A stretch of 64,000 bases of DNA from Tamarix chinensis (taxonomy: Eukaryota > Streptophyta > Magnoliopsida > Caryophyllales > Tamaricaceae), in assembly GCA_030549775.1 (NCBI GenBank), contig CM060181.1, positions 50,288,218 to 50,352,217 of the forward strand. The letters run 5' to 3'. Every line of letters begins with the position of its first letter. The stretch's first letter is position 1. Made by a program: the position numbers and the translations under genes. Below, in pieces: positions 49,734 through 61,800 of this stretch. The notes beneath the pieces were generated by a model. That model saw only the letters and a list, made by a program, of their open reading frames with translations, was not told the origin of the DNA and made no database searches.

Positions 49734-50091
49734 CATAGTTTTAAAAACCGGACCGGTCATCGAACCGGTATCATAAATGGTTCACTGGTTTAGTGGTCGA
49801 ACCAGTGGTTTGGACTGGTCGAACCAGTGGTACATTTTAAGTCAAAAAATATGAAATACATAGAAAATTAAACTATACATGAATTTGATCGGCTCCCAAT
49901 TGGTTTTTTGATCAATTCTAAGACCGATTTTTTGACCGATTCGCCGATTTTCACTGGTCCGACCGGTTTTTGACCGGTTTTCACTGGTTCCGAGATCTTA
50001 AAAACCGACACATGAAATCTGACAGGTGACCCGACCGGTTCGCCGGTTCACCACTCGGACCAGCCGGTGCGGTCCGATTTTTAATACTAAG
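49734..50091. mobile_element. hAT-like MITE with CCGG-rich arms and perfect 8-bp TSD
   Basis: The left end CATAGTTTTAAAAACCGGAC and the reverse complement of the right end CTTAGTATTAAAAATCGGAC agree over most positions (19 of the first 22). The element is flanked by GTTATAAT on both sides (49726-49733 and 50092-50099). Internally it has repeated ACCGGT/GAACCAGTGG phrases. An 8-bp TSD fits the hAT superfamily. At 358 bp it cannot encode a transposase. Confidence 0.82.
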
Positions 50092-50099
50092 GTTATAAT

Positions 50100-50553
50100 A
50101 ATTAATTAGAGCAACATAGCCAAAACAAAGGAGCAGCGACACACCAGTGGCAGGCGTCATGCTGCTATATTGTAGAAGCGTGTCAGAGCCCACGCAACAA
50201 CCTTTATTTATTTATATTTTTTCTTTCATTTTTCTTTTATAATATTCTTATTTTAGCTCATTTTTTCTTTTAGTTTTTTCACATGATATTTTATTTATTT
50301 ATTTATTTTCTACCATTAATATTTAGTGTTTATGTATTTACCTAAGTATATGATTTTTAGATTGAACTGTGGTTAAGTTTTATCTTTCTGACTACGGTAT
50401 GAGATTTGCAGATTAAATTATGAATAAGTTTTATATTTTTATTTTTATTCTATGTTTAAATTTATCTATGTTAAGAATTTTTACCCTAGGATTTAGAGTT
50501 TTTGCTTTTTGCTTTTAAGTTTATGTTGAAGCTCACCTAAGTTTATAATTTAT
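50100..50553. other. AT-rich spacer
   Basis: Runs of TTTAT and T with no recognised feature. Confidence 0.4.
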
Positions 50554-51321
50554 TGTAATATCCCATTTTTAGAAAATCGTAATGATAATCGGTGATTATG
50601 TGTGTTAGCTGTTATTCTAGGACATTTGATAACAAACATGTTAATAATACGTTTAATATTATTACGACTTATTAGTTATAAAATTTAATTAGGTTAAAAT
50701 ATGCTAGATGGTGTGTATTAAAATTTAAACATAGGTTGAGTCTTAATTAGTATCTGTCTCGTCAAATAAACCTAACTCTGTAACCTTAAATTCTATCGGA
50801 TATTTTTATTCTAAATCATTGCCTAAATATTTTACCCTAACGTACCCCTAACCTATGCTAAATTTTCCCTGACCATCACCTTACTCTCCCTTACCCCAAC
50901 ACATTACTTGCAAACCATCATTTTATCGCTCTGCACCATACCTCCCCTCTCCCCCTTGTTTTGCTCTTTTGGTTTTGCTCCTTGTTTCCCTACACGCAAC
51001 CCCTACTTATGCCCTCCCGTGTTGTGCCAAAAGCCTTCAACTATCCTACAATTTCTACCTCACCCAAGCTCCTTCTCGTGCACAAAACTCCTACATTATT
51101 CCCATCGTTACTCTTTTCCTCCACCAATTTTTATTTTGCAACACCAACCCCTACCGACCTCCTTAGCCAGCCACCATCACCAAACCCCCATACCTTGCAC
51201 TGAACACCACCACCAAAGCTACCCCTTCACCCACGCATAAAACCCCGCAACCTCCCCTTCCTTGCACCAACTTTCTTCCCTTTCTTATGTTTGACACCCT
51301 TCAAAGTTTCAACCTCCCCAC
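50554..51321 (-). mobile_element. Broken LTR-like copy: terminus plus pyrimidine-rich part
   Basis: It begins TGTAATATCCCATTTTT like the unit at 45161 and continues into a C- and T-rich part (50820-51310), then stops abruptly where an oppositely oriented copy begins. Three overlapping plus-strand frames at 50908-51240 reflect the absence of A/G-rich stops and are not genes. Confidence 0.55.
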
Positions 51322-51848
51322 TATAACACCCTAATTTTTACTACTAAAAAATGTTATTTTTACAACAGAATTAAAAAAAATAAAATATTTGAGATTATCG
51401 CCTTAATTAACATAAATCCGGCTCATTAAACCATCATTACATCAATCACAAGGCTAAAACAATAAAAGTAATGTAAGGAAAATAGAAATGAAAGAAACAT
51501 TTATAATATAATAATAAGTTTGGATCTTAACTATGAGTAATAATATAAGATACAAAAGAAGGGATACCATGGATCAAGAGTCCAAAAATGTATTCAGTTA
51601 AATACATTTACAGGATAACAATTACTCTTTATCCAACCTTTAATACAAATGAACTCACTCATCCCCATATAGGAAACCATAGGCATCATAATCATCTAAC
51701 ATATCTTTTGGGATCTGCACATAAGAATTAGGGTCTTCTACTCTTGGGAATGAGCAATACCCATAAAATAAGTTGTTAGTACGCTACGTATTAAGTAAGG
51801 GAACAATACTATTAAAATAGGGATATAATTAGATCATGCTTTCACACA
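51322..51848 (+). mobile_element. Broken LTR-like copy: left part
   Basis: It starts TATAACACCCTAATTTTTAC. 51440-51810 matches 5860-6250, with the shared phrases ACATCAATCA, AAGGGATACCAT, GAGTCCAA, GAATGAGCAA(T/C)ACCCAT and AGTAAGG. It is cut at a CACTACAA sequence. Confidence 0.6.
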
Positions 51849-52140
51849 CTACAAAATATATGACTTGTGCCAAGAGTAATTAAGTCATTTTTTTTTGTTG
51901 GAAAAAGTTACTAATACTATTAGATATATTTTTGTGGAAAATGAAAAAAGTTTTTCCTATAGAAATTTTTTATCTGTTGGTAATAGTATGTTATATCAAT
52001 AAATCTTTTGGACACTTTTATATCTATGGGTATTATTAGTATTATACCAAAAAAACTAATACCCACTCATATATCTATTTGTATTAGTATATAAGGAAGA
52101 TAAATGTTTCAACTATTGTTATATTCCTTGGCACAACACA
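51848..52140. mobile_element. Possible CACTA-type non-autonomous element
   Basis: It opens CACTACAAAATATATGAC, typical of CACTA ends, and an exact 10-bp inverted pair TTGTGCCAAG (51865-51874) / CTTGGCACAA (52127-52136) lies near the two ends. The interior has the TTGTTGGAAAAAGTT and TTTTTCCTATAG style seen in such elements. The right terminal CTTGTAGTG is missing, so the end is eroded or the call is wrong. Confidence 0.4.
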
Positions 52141-52675
52141 TTCATTCCTCTTATACATGAGATACTTCTTTTATTATCATAATTACCAATTTTATATGAA
52201 ATACTAATAATATAATATATAACCAAATTTATAATTAACATTATATTCATTATTAATATTATTATAACATAACTATGATAATTAAAATAATAAAAATTAT
52301 TCTTAAAATAATAAAAATTATAATAAAAATAATAATCAATCAAGTCACGCTTCAAATGGCCTATATGATGGGGTCTCACTACTTGATCAGCGTAATGGGG
52401 ATTTATGGGGCGTTGTACACCTGGTTGTCAGATCTTTTTGGGTCTAATATTATTATAGTCATTTATATAATTATTGTAAAATCTCATATTTTTCAAATTC
52501 AATTTCCTTAGACTAAATAACTATTATTATTGTAAGAATTATTTTAATAAATATCATAATAAAAATAATAATTAGTTAAGTCGCGTTTCAAATAACCTAG
52601 GATGGGGGTCTCACTGACCGATCGACGAACTAGGGGTCCAGGGGTGACGGATAGAATTTATAGACTATTTTCCTA
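52141..52675. repeat. AT-rich stretch with a two-copy 236-bp direct repeat
   Basis: AAGTC(A/G)CG(C/T)TTCAAAT followed by GGGGTCTCACT occurs at about 52342 and 52578. Between lie AATAATT-rich segments. The function and family are not recognised. Confidence 0.55.
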
Positions 52676-53499
52676 TGTAAAAATGTCATTTATTCCTCAT
52701 TAATTTTATAAGATTTAATCTTTTCTCGAGTTTTTCTCTTTTGAATAGATTTTACAGGAAAAGATAAAAATGAAGAAATTCAAAGGAGAAATCAACTAAA
52801 AGAGGAAATCAAGCAAAGAAACTGTAACACCCCCAAATTTACTACTGAAAAATTTCGTTTAATTTAAAAGTGTTTAGCGGAAACAAACAGATAAAACTGT
52901 AAATTTGGGGGCGTTACCACCACACTTAGTACCAGATCGATTCACTCCTACCGACCCGATACTAAGTGCTAAGGCTAAATAAGAATAACACCAAAAACGA
53001 GTCATTAGTAAAGCATAAGTTCGAAGGAATTAGAGTGCAAAAGTCAAAAGTTACAATCCGAAGTACAATTTAAAAGTACCAAATGTCAGAGGACACAAAA
53101 TAACTGAATAAAACAAAGTACGATAATATAAAGAAACAAGACGGGGGATGCTCTCCGTCCACGTCACTCTCGGCCCCCAAGCTAGGTCCAGACTCAACTC
53201 TCAGCCCTGTAAGTAACAAGCATCGCCCCCTACCTGCAAAACTCAAACGGGTCTTCTGCTCGTGGGAATGAGCAGCACCCATGAAACGAGTAATTAGTAC
53301 GCTACGTACTGAGTAAGGTAACAGGCGCACTAAGGCCCACATACACAAAGATATATGTCGTAGCAGACATAGCACACCTACGTAAATAATATGGAATAAC
53401 ACAGATAAACAATATCGGTTATGAACCAGATAACTTCTCATTAGATCTCTGATAATTTTAATCGATTCACATCATCATCTTTATCAATCCATGTGAGTG

Positions 53500-53830
53500 C
53501 GGGAACCCCACTATTATAGTCGGTGGAACGGTCACGAGGGCCATGCCCTACCACTATTATAGCCGGTGGACCGGTCACGAGGGTAACATACCCTGCCACT
53601 ATTATTTGCCGGTGGACCGGTCAAGCCCCGACTCACAAGGTGTTCCACTGTAAATATTAGTATTTTTCCATGTCTTATCACTTTTGCATTTGGTTTGTTG
53701 AGCACGGAATCCCCCACTATTATAACCGATGGAACGGTCACGAGGGCACATGCCCTACCACTATTATAGCCGGTGGAATGGTCGCGAGGGTAAATTACCC
53801 TGCCACTATTATAGCTGGTGGACCGGTCTG
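53500..53830. repeat. Minisatellite of about 50-60 bp units
   Basis: Units built on CACTATTATAGCCGGTGGAC and CGGTCACGAGGG recur five to six times, interrupted at 53640-53710. The reverse complement of the unit makes up the minisatellite in 3655-5140. The regular unit with GGTGG/CCACT half-sites is shared across the family. Confidence 0.8.
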
Positions 53831-55369
53831 GGTCCGGCTCAACATATTCCTCTTTAAGTGATTAGTGTCTTAACGTATATTATTTGAGGGTATTTCACCT
53901 TTGACATGCATGGCTAAAGGGCCTCAACACATCACATCATAACTTATGACATATTCGTACTATCACATACTAATGAGGACACATGCACACGTCTCGATTC
54001 CAAGCCACGCCACACATGAAACAGTTAAGATAATGTCATTTAAAACACGACACATAAATTATATAGAACATCCAAGGAACGTAGGATACATGTCACACAT
54101 TCGGCCTTAGCTATACCCTTACTCGGTTTAGGTTACCGAGCTATCTTTTGCACTTATATTAGGCCACTAAACACCCTTTATAATTATCATACTTAACACA
54201 TTTCTCACATCGGAAACCTAACCTCTAGGTGTGTGGGTAAGGGCCCACCACCTTACACCCCGAGGTCTACTCACCACTTTACCCTAGGGTTTTCACCAGA
54301 AACCCTAATCTGAGCCTATGTGGCCCTTCCTTCTCTGTCTCCCACAATCCATACTATTTTAACGCCCCACGCATCATGACCCTCAGACTCAACTCTCCCT
54401 CATACCTCACTCCTCCTCATTTATTCTTATTATTTTCTTTTTCTTTTTCCACCTTCTCAAATTAGGGTTTCCTCCCCAAACCCTAGTCAGTCCCTATGTA
54501 CCCTTAAATTATCCTACGTACTATTTTTCACCTCGAGCCTCCAGACTCCCAAACAAACCTTCCATTACCTTCCCCATGTCCCAAAGTAACTTTCCATACG
54601 TAAGGTTCGCCCCCATGCGGACCTTAACCTCCCCATGCAAAACCCTTGATCTCTACCATGCCAAACCCTAAGATTTCCATGCAAATCCTAGTTCTCCTAT
54701 ATAACCTTAGTTTCTCCCACTCTTCCATTTTATTCAATTCCCCCTTTTCTCATCCATTTACGGATCACAGATTGCCTAGGTCATTCTTACCTACGTTAGC
54801 CAACGTACTTCCCTTTGGTTATCTTAATCTCTCATTTTTTCTCTTTCATGCCCCTATTCCACAACACCTCATCAATTAACCTAGCATGCATGTCCTAAGG
54901 GTCACATCACATCACATCATATTGGCATCATATCCATATTAGCACATACAGACAAGAGCACGAGAACATACCTCGGTTCCACGCTGCGCTACACAGTAAA
55001 ACAGATAACATGCGTAATACAGCATATAAACCGTACAAGGCATTCAAGACAAGTAAAACATGTAATACACACATGCGGCCTTAGTTACGTCCTTACCTAA
55101 ATCGGCGCCGGGCTTGGAGCACACTCCTACACCTCCTGGGGGCTTTGACCCGGTTCACCTATAAGGGGGAAATACTAAGGGTCAATCTTCCTCTACCAGA
55201 ATTACCATAATTTTCCTATCTTACCCCTATCATGGCCTAATACTATGGCTAATATTAATAATAGTAGTTTATAATTAAAAGGTAGGGTTATTATTATTCT
55301 CAAGGTAGTTAAACAAATGACCACTAATCAAAGTAAGTCTTAGTAAAATCCATAGCATTAAAGTAAGGG

Positions 55370-55617
55370 TTGTAATATTACTAATAACAATATTATTAAT
55401 AATACTAATAATAATAATAAGAATACTAATAATAATAAGAATATTGCTAATAATAATAATAATAGTTATAATGATAATAATGATGATAATAATAATTGAA
55501 ATCGTAGTAGTATCAGTGATAATAATAATGATGATGGTAATAATGATAATAACAACAACCATGATCATGATAATAATAATAATAATAATAACAACAACAA
55601 TAACAATAATAACAATA

Positions 55618-55648
<31 letters not shown>

Positions 55649-55832
55649 TAATAGTGCAAATAGCAATAGGAATACTAAAAATAATAATATTAGAGATAAT
55701 ATAACGATGATAATAGTTAGAACAATAAACATAATAATACTAATACTAATAATAATGATAGTGAAAACGATGATGATAGTGATAATGATAGTAATAATAA
55801 TAATAATAACAATAATGATAATGACAATAATG

Positions 55833-55871
<39 letters not shown>

Positions 55872-56012
55872 GTGATAACAATAATAATAATAATAGTAAT
55901 AGTGCAGATAATGATAATAAGAGTACTAAAAGTAATAGTATTAAATAATAATGATAATAAGGATGGTAATGATGGTAATAATAGTTAAAGTAATAAGTGT
56001 GGTAAATATAAC

Positions 56013-56110
<98 letters not shown>

Positions 56111-56375
56111 TAATAAATATGATAATAACATTGTTGATATTAATAGTAATAATAGTAATACTAATGGTAAGAACAATAATAATGATAATGACAACAACAA
56201 CCACCATGACCATATTAATAATAATAACGATAATTATAGTAATAATAATAGTAATAATACTAATAATAGTAAAACTACTAAAATAACAATAACCATAGAG
56301 ATAATAATGATGTTAGTCATAGTTAAAGTAACAAACATGATAATCATAATAATAATGATGATAATAGTAATAATA

Positions 56376-56422
<47 letters not shown>

Positions 56423-56640
56423 AATAATAATAACAATAGTAATAATAGTAGTATTAGTAATAACTTAACAAGGTCTTAGAATTAATTAATACCATTAATT
56501 AGAAGTTCTTAGGGGTAATGTTGGGACCTAATAATAATAATAGGGGTAGTAATAATAGTGATAATAATAATATTAGTAATCATAATAATAATGTTAATGC
56601 TAAGCATAATAACATTAATAATAGTAGTTAATAGTATTAA
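55370..56640. repeat. Long AAT-type microsatellite with GAT/AAC variants
   Basis: About 1.3 kb of almost continuous AAT/ATA with embedded GAT, AGT and AAC triplets. Uninterrupted (AAT)n lies at about 56018-56107. The six long frames over it encode Ile- or Leu-only stretches and are not genes. Confidence 0.95.
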
Positions 56641-56689
56641 AATCATTAATCACTTTTTATTATTTAGGATCTAGGGTTCAGGGAGTTGG

Positions 56690-57640
56690 GCAACCTGGCT
56701 AGGGTGGTGGCGCCGGCGGCGGTGGAGGAAGGGAGAAAAGGGGAAAATGGATGTGGAGGCTAGGGGAGGGGAAACTAGAGGAAAGTGGAGGTGTAGGGTG
56801 GTAGGGCAGGATCCCTTGGTCATTTTGGGGGGTGGTGGCGGTGCTGCAAGCGGCGGTATGGGCGGCGGTGGCAGCGCGAAGGTGGCGTAAGGGTCGAAAG
56901 GGCTGTTTCGGGAAGGAAATTTTACACGGCCGGGGCAAGGCAGGGAGATCTAGGGGGTTGGTTGTGTAGAGGGAGGTGCAGGGAGGATTCTGGTGGTAAG
57001 GGCAGGGGCAGAGGTGGCTGACGACGGAGGAAAGGGCGGCTGAAGGTGGGGCGGCGCGCGACGGGGTTTCTCTGGGTTCCAGATTTTCGAACCCGATCCA
57101 GGCGGCTGTTGGGGATATTTATAAGCCAATTGGGATGGGAAACGACAAAGGTTCGAGGGAGAGTAGAGGGTTAGGGTTAGGGTAGGTTGTCCGACGAGAA
57201 TGGCCGGAGCATGGTCTGCAATTTGCAGACCATGATCTGTCAGGAAAAGGAGGAGCTTGCGTGCGAGGGAGAGGCTGGATCGATGGGTCACATCTACAGG
57301 GAAGAAAATGAGGAGGAGAGGGGTGAAATGACCGGTGATATTGGCGTGGCGTTGAAGGCTACGTCTCCGGCAAAAATTTCGGCTGCAAGTGGCTGAAGGT
57401 TGAAGACGAAGTGCAGGTGGGGCGGATCGGCGGTCCAGGGGAAAAGAAAAGAAAGGAAAAAGGGGGAGACCGAACCGGCCAGGAGAAAGGAAGGGTGTGC
57501 GTGGGGGAGAGCTGGGCCGCGAGGGAGTGCTAGGCCAGCAGGCCGACCCAAGTCGGGGGGAAAGAAAAAAAAAAGAGAAGGAAAGGAAAGAAAAGGAAAA
57601 AGAGGGGGGAAAAGGAAAAAGGAGAGAAATTAGTGGTTGG
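56690..57640. other. G- and A-rich module of the LTR-like unit
   Basis: Contains GGTGGCGGCGGTGG-type and GGAAAGGAAAAAG-type sequence and a perfect 25-bp palindrome at 57210-57234. The overlapping frames on both strands arise from skewed composition. The reverse complement (pyrimidine-rich) is seen in the oppositely oriented copies at 46030-46770, 27800-28350 and 50820-51310. Confidence 0.6.
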
Positions 57641-59425
57641 ATTAATTAGTATAATTTGGGTAATTTGGGATTTTAAATAAAATAAAAATATTAAGTTAAT
57701 AATTAAATTCTCTTTTTAGGTTAATTTAGGGATTTTTGAAAGAATTTTCTTAAATTCCATTTTAATTAACAAAACACTCTAATTTTCTCCAATTAAATTA
57801 TTTATGAAGTTTATATTAATTTGAAACTATTTTATTCTTCTTAATTTAAAGAAATTAATTTATTTAATTAATTTCCAAAATAAAATTCTTAATTAACTTA
57901 AAATACCACCATTCCTTCCATTTAAAACACTTATAAATTTCTTCTTGATTTGCCCTAATTAACTTCCTCTTATTTTAATAAAAGTAAATTATTTGATTAA
58001 CTTTCAACATAAAAACCTTATTTAATAATAGATAATAGAAATTAGGATTTTTGGGGCATTTCAGAAACATTGAAGCAAGAGAAGAAAAGTTGGAAATGAA
58101 GCAAAGACACCAAGAGAAGTTTGTGCTGAATTTTTAATGGAAGAAGGGCGGAAGAGTAAAGAATACAGTACCCTCGTGTTTCCTCCAAAAAATAAAATCT
58201 CATTTTTTTTAGAATCCAAAATTTGGAAGAGAACTCAGAGAAAAATACGGAGATCCCATGTTTTCCAAAACACGGACCGTGTTTTTCTTAAATTTTGTAA
58301 CCAGTCACACGACCTTTTTTCTGATATATTCTCTAACAATTTTGGGTTTGGGGATGAGTTTTTAGATTCAAAAAAAGTTGAATGTTCTATATTTCTCTAT
58401 TCCCTCTAGGAAACACATATACTTAATAATTCCAACTTTCTTTATCTTTCTTGTATTCTATTGAACAATTGACGGTCTGCAATTTAGGTGATAAGTTCTT
58501 TTCCATTCCTTTTTCAATTGCAAGTTCTGTAATTTAATTGAATGCAAGTAAAGTTTCTACCATTACATTTTTATTTCTCTTTCTTTTAGTGTGTTATTAC
58601 TTATTTATTAGAGATCATTTGTATTAATTATAAATTATTGCATTTAATGGTGTGATCTTACAATTATACAGACAGTAGAGTAAATAAAATAGGGTAGGAT
58701 GATTTGATAATGGAACTATGTTTCAAATATAACAACATAATTTGAAAGTATGATTCTATATGAAATTTAATTGAATTAATGGATGGAATTGAATGATTTC
58801 GTATCATAGATTAAGAATTTAAACTAATTAGATTGATCACCTATCTAGTATAGAACTTAATCTCCGCCATGACAACATAATTAATACGTAATTGTTAATT
58901 AATGTGTCTAGAGTAGTAAAAAGGTTAATTGTTAATCTTGCCCATTAATTCATACAATTCCATAATTCGAGCTTGTGTGGTTATAGTTGTAGTTGAATGC
59001 TTTCCATTCTTGATGCTGCTATTAATTGAATCTAGCATTCGTAACCTAGGTTATTAATTGGTTAGATGATAAATTGAGAGCTTATTCAATTCATTAGAAT
59101 GAAGAGAAAGCAAAGAGATGAATTATTATGAATCTCTAGAGGTCAACATTAAATCATTTAGAATCACTCTTTTTTTTATGAATATTTGATACCTTAATTC
59201 CATAATCAATTCATTCCTATCCTCATTCATCAATTAGTGAGCAAAGTATCCCATAATGTAGAATTAGTGATAGAAGTAATGAGATTATATGACCGCATCA
59301 ATTAAAAAATTATTGATTAAATATCATTCCTTGTCGGTTTGACTCATTCTTACCATTTACTATGTATTTGGGAATTATGATTTATTTATTAAATTTGTTG
59401 TGCATACAACAACGCACCAAATTTT

Positions 59426-59443
59426 TGGCACTGTTGCCGAGGA
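59426..59443 (+). other. Primer binding site complementary to tRNA-Asp, mutated
   Basis: TGGCACTGTTGCCGAGGA differs at three positions from the 18-mer complementary to the 3' end of plant tRNA-Asp. It lies directly after the LTR and before gag, as expected for the minus-strand primer site of Athila-type elements. Confidence 0.7.
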
Positions 59444-59611
59444 ATGGCAATTATAATCTCTAGTTTTTTTTTTGTTTTTGGTGTTTTTTCTTATTTTTGC
59501 TTTCAATAATTTCTCCAAGTGTACTTATCTATTCTTTAATTGTGTGTAATCCTTAGGCACTCACATTTGAGGTTGTTCGCAACTGTTCATCAAAGACAAA
59601 TCATTCCGCCA

Positions 59612-60570
59612 ATGGATCTAAATTCTTCCTCTCCTATTGCAAACCAAACAAGAAGGAGATTGAAATACTCTCGTCATATTCCATTACCTTCTGAAGGAAG
59701 TTCCACATATTTGGAAGAAGACCACATATAGGCTTTATTTAATTCACCTTGTCACATCGATCCACCTATTCAACCCTAATCTTTTATGCATTAATTATCC
59801 TGCCGAAAATGATACTTGTGAGATCAAACCTAGTTTGATACGCACTTTAACTATTTTTACAGGATTCAGAGAACAATTACATGGGCTCAGGTTGTTTCAC
59901 TAATTCCAACAAATTTCTTAAGGAATTCCATATAACATGTTCCAGTATGAAATCGAATGGAGTAAGTGTAGAACAACTTAAACTCAAAGCTTTTCCTTTT
60001 GCATTGGTTGATGCTGCAAAAGAATGGTTATATGACTTATCAGCTTGGTCTGTGAATACTTGGACTGATAAGCAAAAGGTTTTCCTTGAAAAATATTTTC
60101 CTTCATCTAGAGCCACTAACGTTAGAAAATAAATTTGTGGTTTAGGCAAGATGGAGGAGAATCATTGCATGAATATTAGGAACATTTTAAGAAGCTATGC
60201 GGTAGTTGCCCTAATCATCAAATTAGTGAGCAATTATTAATACAATACTTCTATGAAGGATTATCTCCTATGGATCGTAATATGATAGATGTTGCTAGTG
60301 GTGGTGCATTGGTTGATAAAACCCCTACTGAGGCTAAAGGATTAATTGCTAACATGACATCTAACTCTCAATATTGCAGTAGGGGTAATACTTCTTTGTC
60401 TCAACAGGTGAAAGAGGCTAGTATTGCTAAATTGAAAAAGCAAGTGTCAAATTTGACAACTCTTGTAGAGAGAGTTGTGGGTGAAAAAAAATCCTGCAAA
60501 GGTATGTGGAATTTGTTCTTTCACTGGTCACCCTACTGATATGTGTCCTACTTTGCAAGAAGAACAATAA
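59612..60570 (+). pseudogene. Athila-type gag, broken
   Basis: It starts MDLNSSSP and soon meets a stop at 59729. From 59881 a frame carries the retrotransposon gag core: LKLKAFPFALVDAAKEWLYD, TWTDKQKVFLEKYFPSS. After a stop at 60130 and a frame change, 60270 onward reads DVASGGALVDKTPTEAKGLI, as in plant Ty3 gag. A zinc knuckle CX2CX4HX4C lies at 60505-60546, in another frame because of an A run at 60484-60491. The protein would form the particle core; here it cannot be made as one chain. The order and motifs are those of the Athila/Tat lineage. Confidence 0.85.
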
Positions 60571-61370
60571 GTGAATGCCATTGGAGGACAAAAAATACCA
60601 AAGAGACATGATCCATATGCTCCAACATACAATCATGGATGGAAGGATCATCCAAATCTAAGGTAAGGAAACAATCAACAAGATGGTAATTCATATTTTC
60701 GACCACAAGTTTATCAAAATCAACAAGGATTAAATCCACCTCCTGGATTCTTTCAAGTTCCATCAAATCACCAAAGACCACCATTTCAACTAATACCTCC
60801 ACAACAATCAGAAGGAATGCCTTTGGAATATTTGGTGAAATCTTTGGCTACTAATACATTGCAGCTTCAACAAGAAACTAGAAATGGTATCAAGAATTTG
60901 GAAAATCAAGTGAGTCAATTGGTAGATTCCCTTGAAAAATTACAAGCACAAGGGTCCTCAAAATTCCCTAGTCAGATGAAAGAAACCCTTGGAAAAATGC
61001 TAGTGCTATCACAACTCGAAGTGGGACAAAATTGGCAGATCCAAGAAAAGCGAGTGAAGAGGTAGAATAAAGCAAATAAGAAGATGAGATAGTTGTTGAA
61101 GAAGTATATATTGAAAATTCTCAATTGGTAAATAAAGGTAAGTCGTCCACTCCTATTAAAATTCGTGCTCCTTTTCCCTGCAAGTTAGCAAGAAACACAA
61201 AGCTGAATTATGACAAGGAGATATTTGACATATTTAGAAAGGTGGAAGTTAATCTCCCTCTCATTGAAGCAATTAAACAAGTGCTAAGGTATGCAAAATT
61301 CCTTAAGGATTTGTGTACTAACAAAAGGAAACTAAAGGGGGATCAAAAGGTAAGTGTGGGAGAAAATGTA
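60571..61370 (+). pseudogene. Gag C-terminal linker before protease
   Basis: Contains the YAPTYNHGWKDHPN-type box (about 60617-60660), a proline- and glutamine-rich part (about 60735-60815), then NGIKNLENQVSQLVDSLEKL (about 60880-60945), a coiled-coil typical of Athila gag ends, and KVEVNLPLIEAIKQV (about 61240). Three frames and several stops are involved. Confidence 0.75.
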
Positions 61371-61399
61371 TAAGCAATTATACAAAGGAAACTTCCACC

Positions 61400-61800
61400 G
61401 AAATGTAAGGATCCAGGTATTTTTACTATCCCTTTGCAAGATTGAACACACGAGGTATAAAAAATGTATGCTTGATTTAGGTGCTTCAATCAACGTCATG
61501 CCTTTATCTATTTTTAATGCCCTAAGTTTAGGTCCTTTAAAGGAAACTCATGTTGTTATTCAATTGGCTGATAGATCTCACACATATCCTAAAGGGGTAA
61601 TTGAAGATGTCTTAGCTCAGATGAACGAATTAGTTTTCCCTGCGGATTTTATGTGTTAGATATGCAGGAAAATGGTTCATCTAATCCTTCTCCTATATTT
61701 TTAGGTAGAACATTCTTGAAAACTTCAAAAACAAAAATTGATGTACATGATGGAGTTTTGACCATGGAGTTTGATGGTGAAGTTATTATGTTTAACATAT
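61400..61800 (+). pseudogene. Retropepsin-like aspartic protease domain
   Basis: The active-site motif DLGAS is at 61474-61488, followed by INVMPLSIFNALSLG and then VVIQLADRSHTYPKGVIEDV, a combination diagnostic of Athila-type proteases. LGRTFLKTSKTKIDVHDG in a shifted frame (from 61653) completes the domain. The catalytic Asp is intact but the frame is broken at about 61655. Confidence 0.85.

Larger units (their letters stand above)
52823..58063 (+). mobile_element. Solo-LTR-like unit of 5241 bp with perfect TSD, nested in the Athila LTR
   Basis: It starts TGTAACACCCCCAAATTT and ends TTTGGGGCATTTCA, and is flanked by GAAAC on both sides (52818-52822 and 58064-58068). The order inside is: terminal hairpin (52825-52918), conserved GAGCAGCACCCAT box (53256-53281), ACTATTATA minisatellite (53500-53830), AT-rich and C-rich parts, AAT array (55370-56640), G- and A-rich part (56690-57620) and AT-rich end module. 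No gag or pol. It is the most complete copy of the family and defines its two ends. Confidence 0.8.
52676..59424 (+). mobile_element. 5' LTR of an Athila-type Ty3/gypsy element, split by another LTR
   Basis: 52676-52822 and 58069-59424 form one interrupted LTR of about 1.5 kb. The AAGCAAAGAAAC just before the insert and the GAAACATTGAAGCAAGAG just after it are the two sides of the duplicated target GAAAC. The right limit is set by the primer binding site at 59426. The left limit is uncertain: TGTAAAAATG at 52676 is only a candidate. A 90-codon frame at 58137-58409 lies inside the LTR and is not assigned. The 3' LTR lies beyond the window. Confidence 0.6.

Noticed and set aside
50908..51240. 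Three overlapping plus-strand frames
   Set aside because: All three frames are open at once because the strand is C- and T-rich, which marks skew rather than coding.
55275..56286. Several long open frames on both strands encoding Ile- or Leu-rich peptides
   Set aside because: They simply translate the AAT microsatellite in different frames; no start context, no varied composition.
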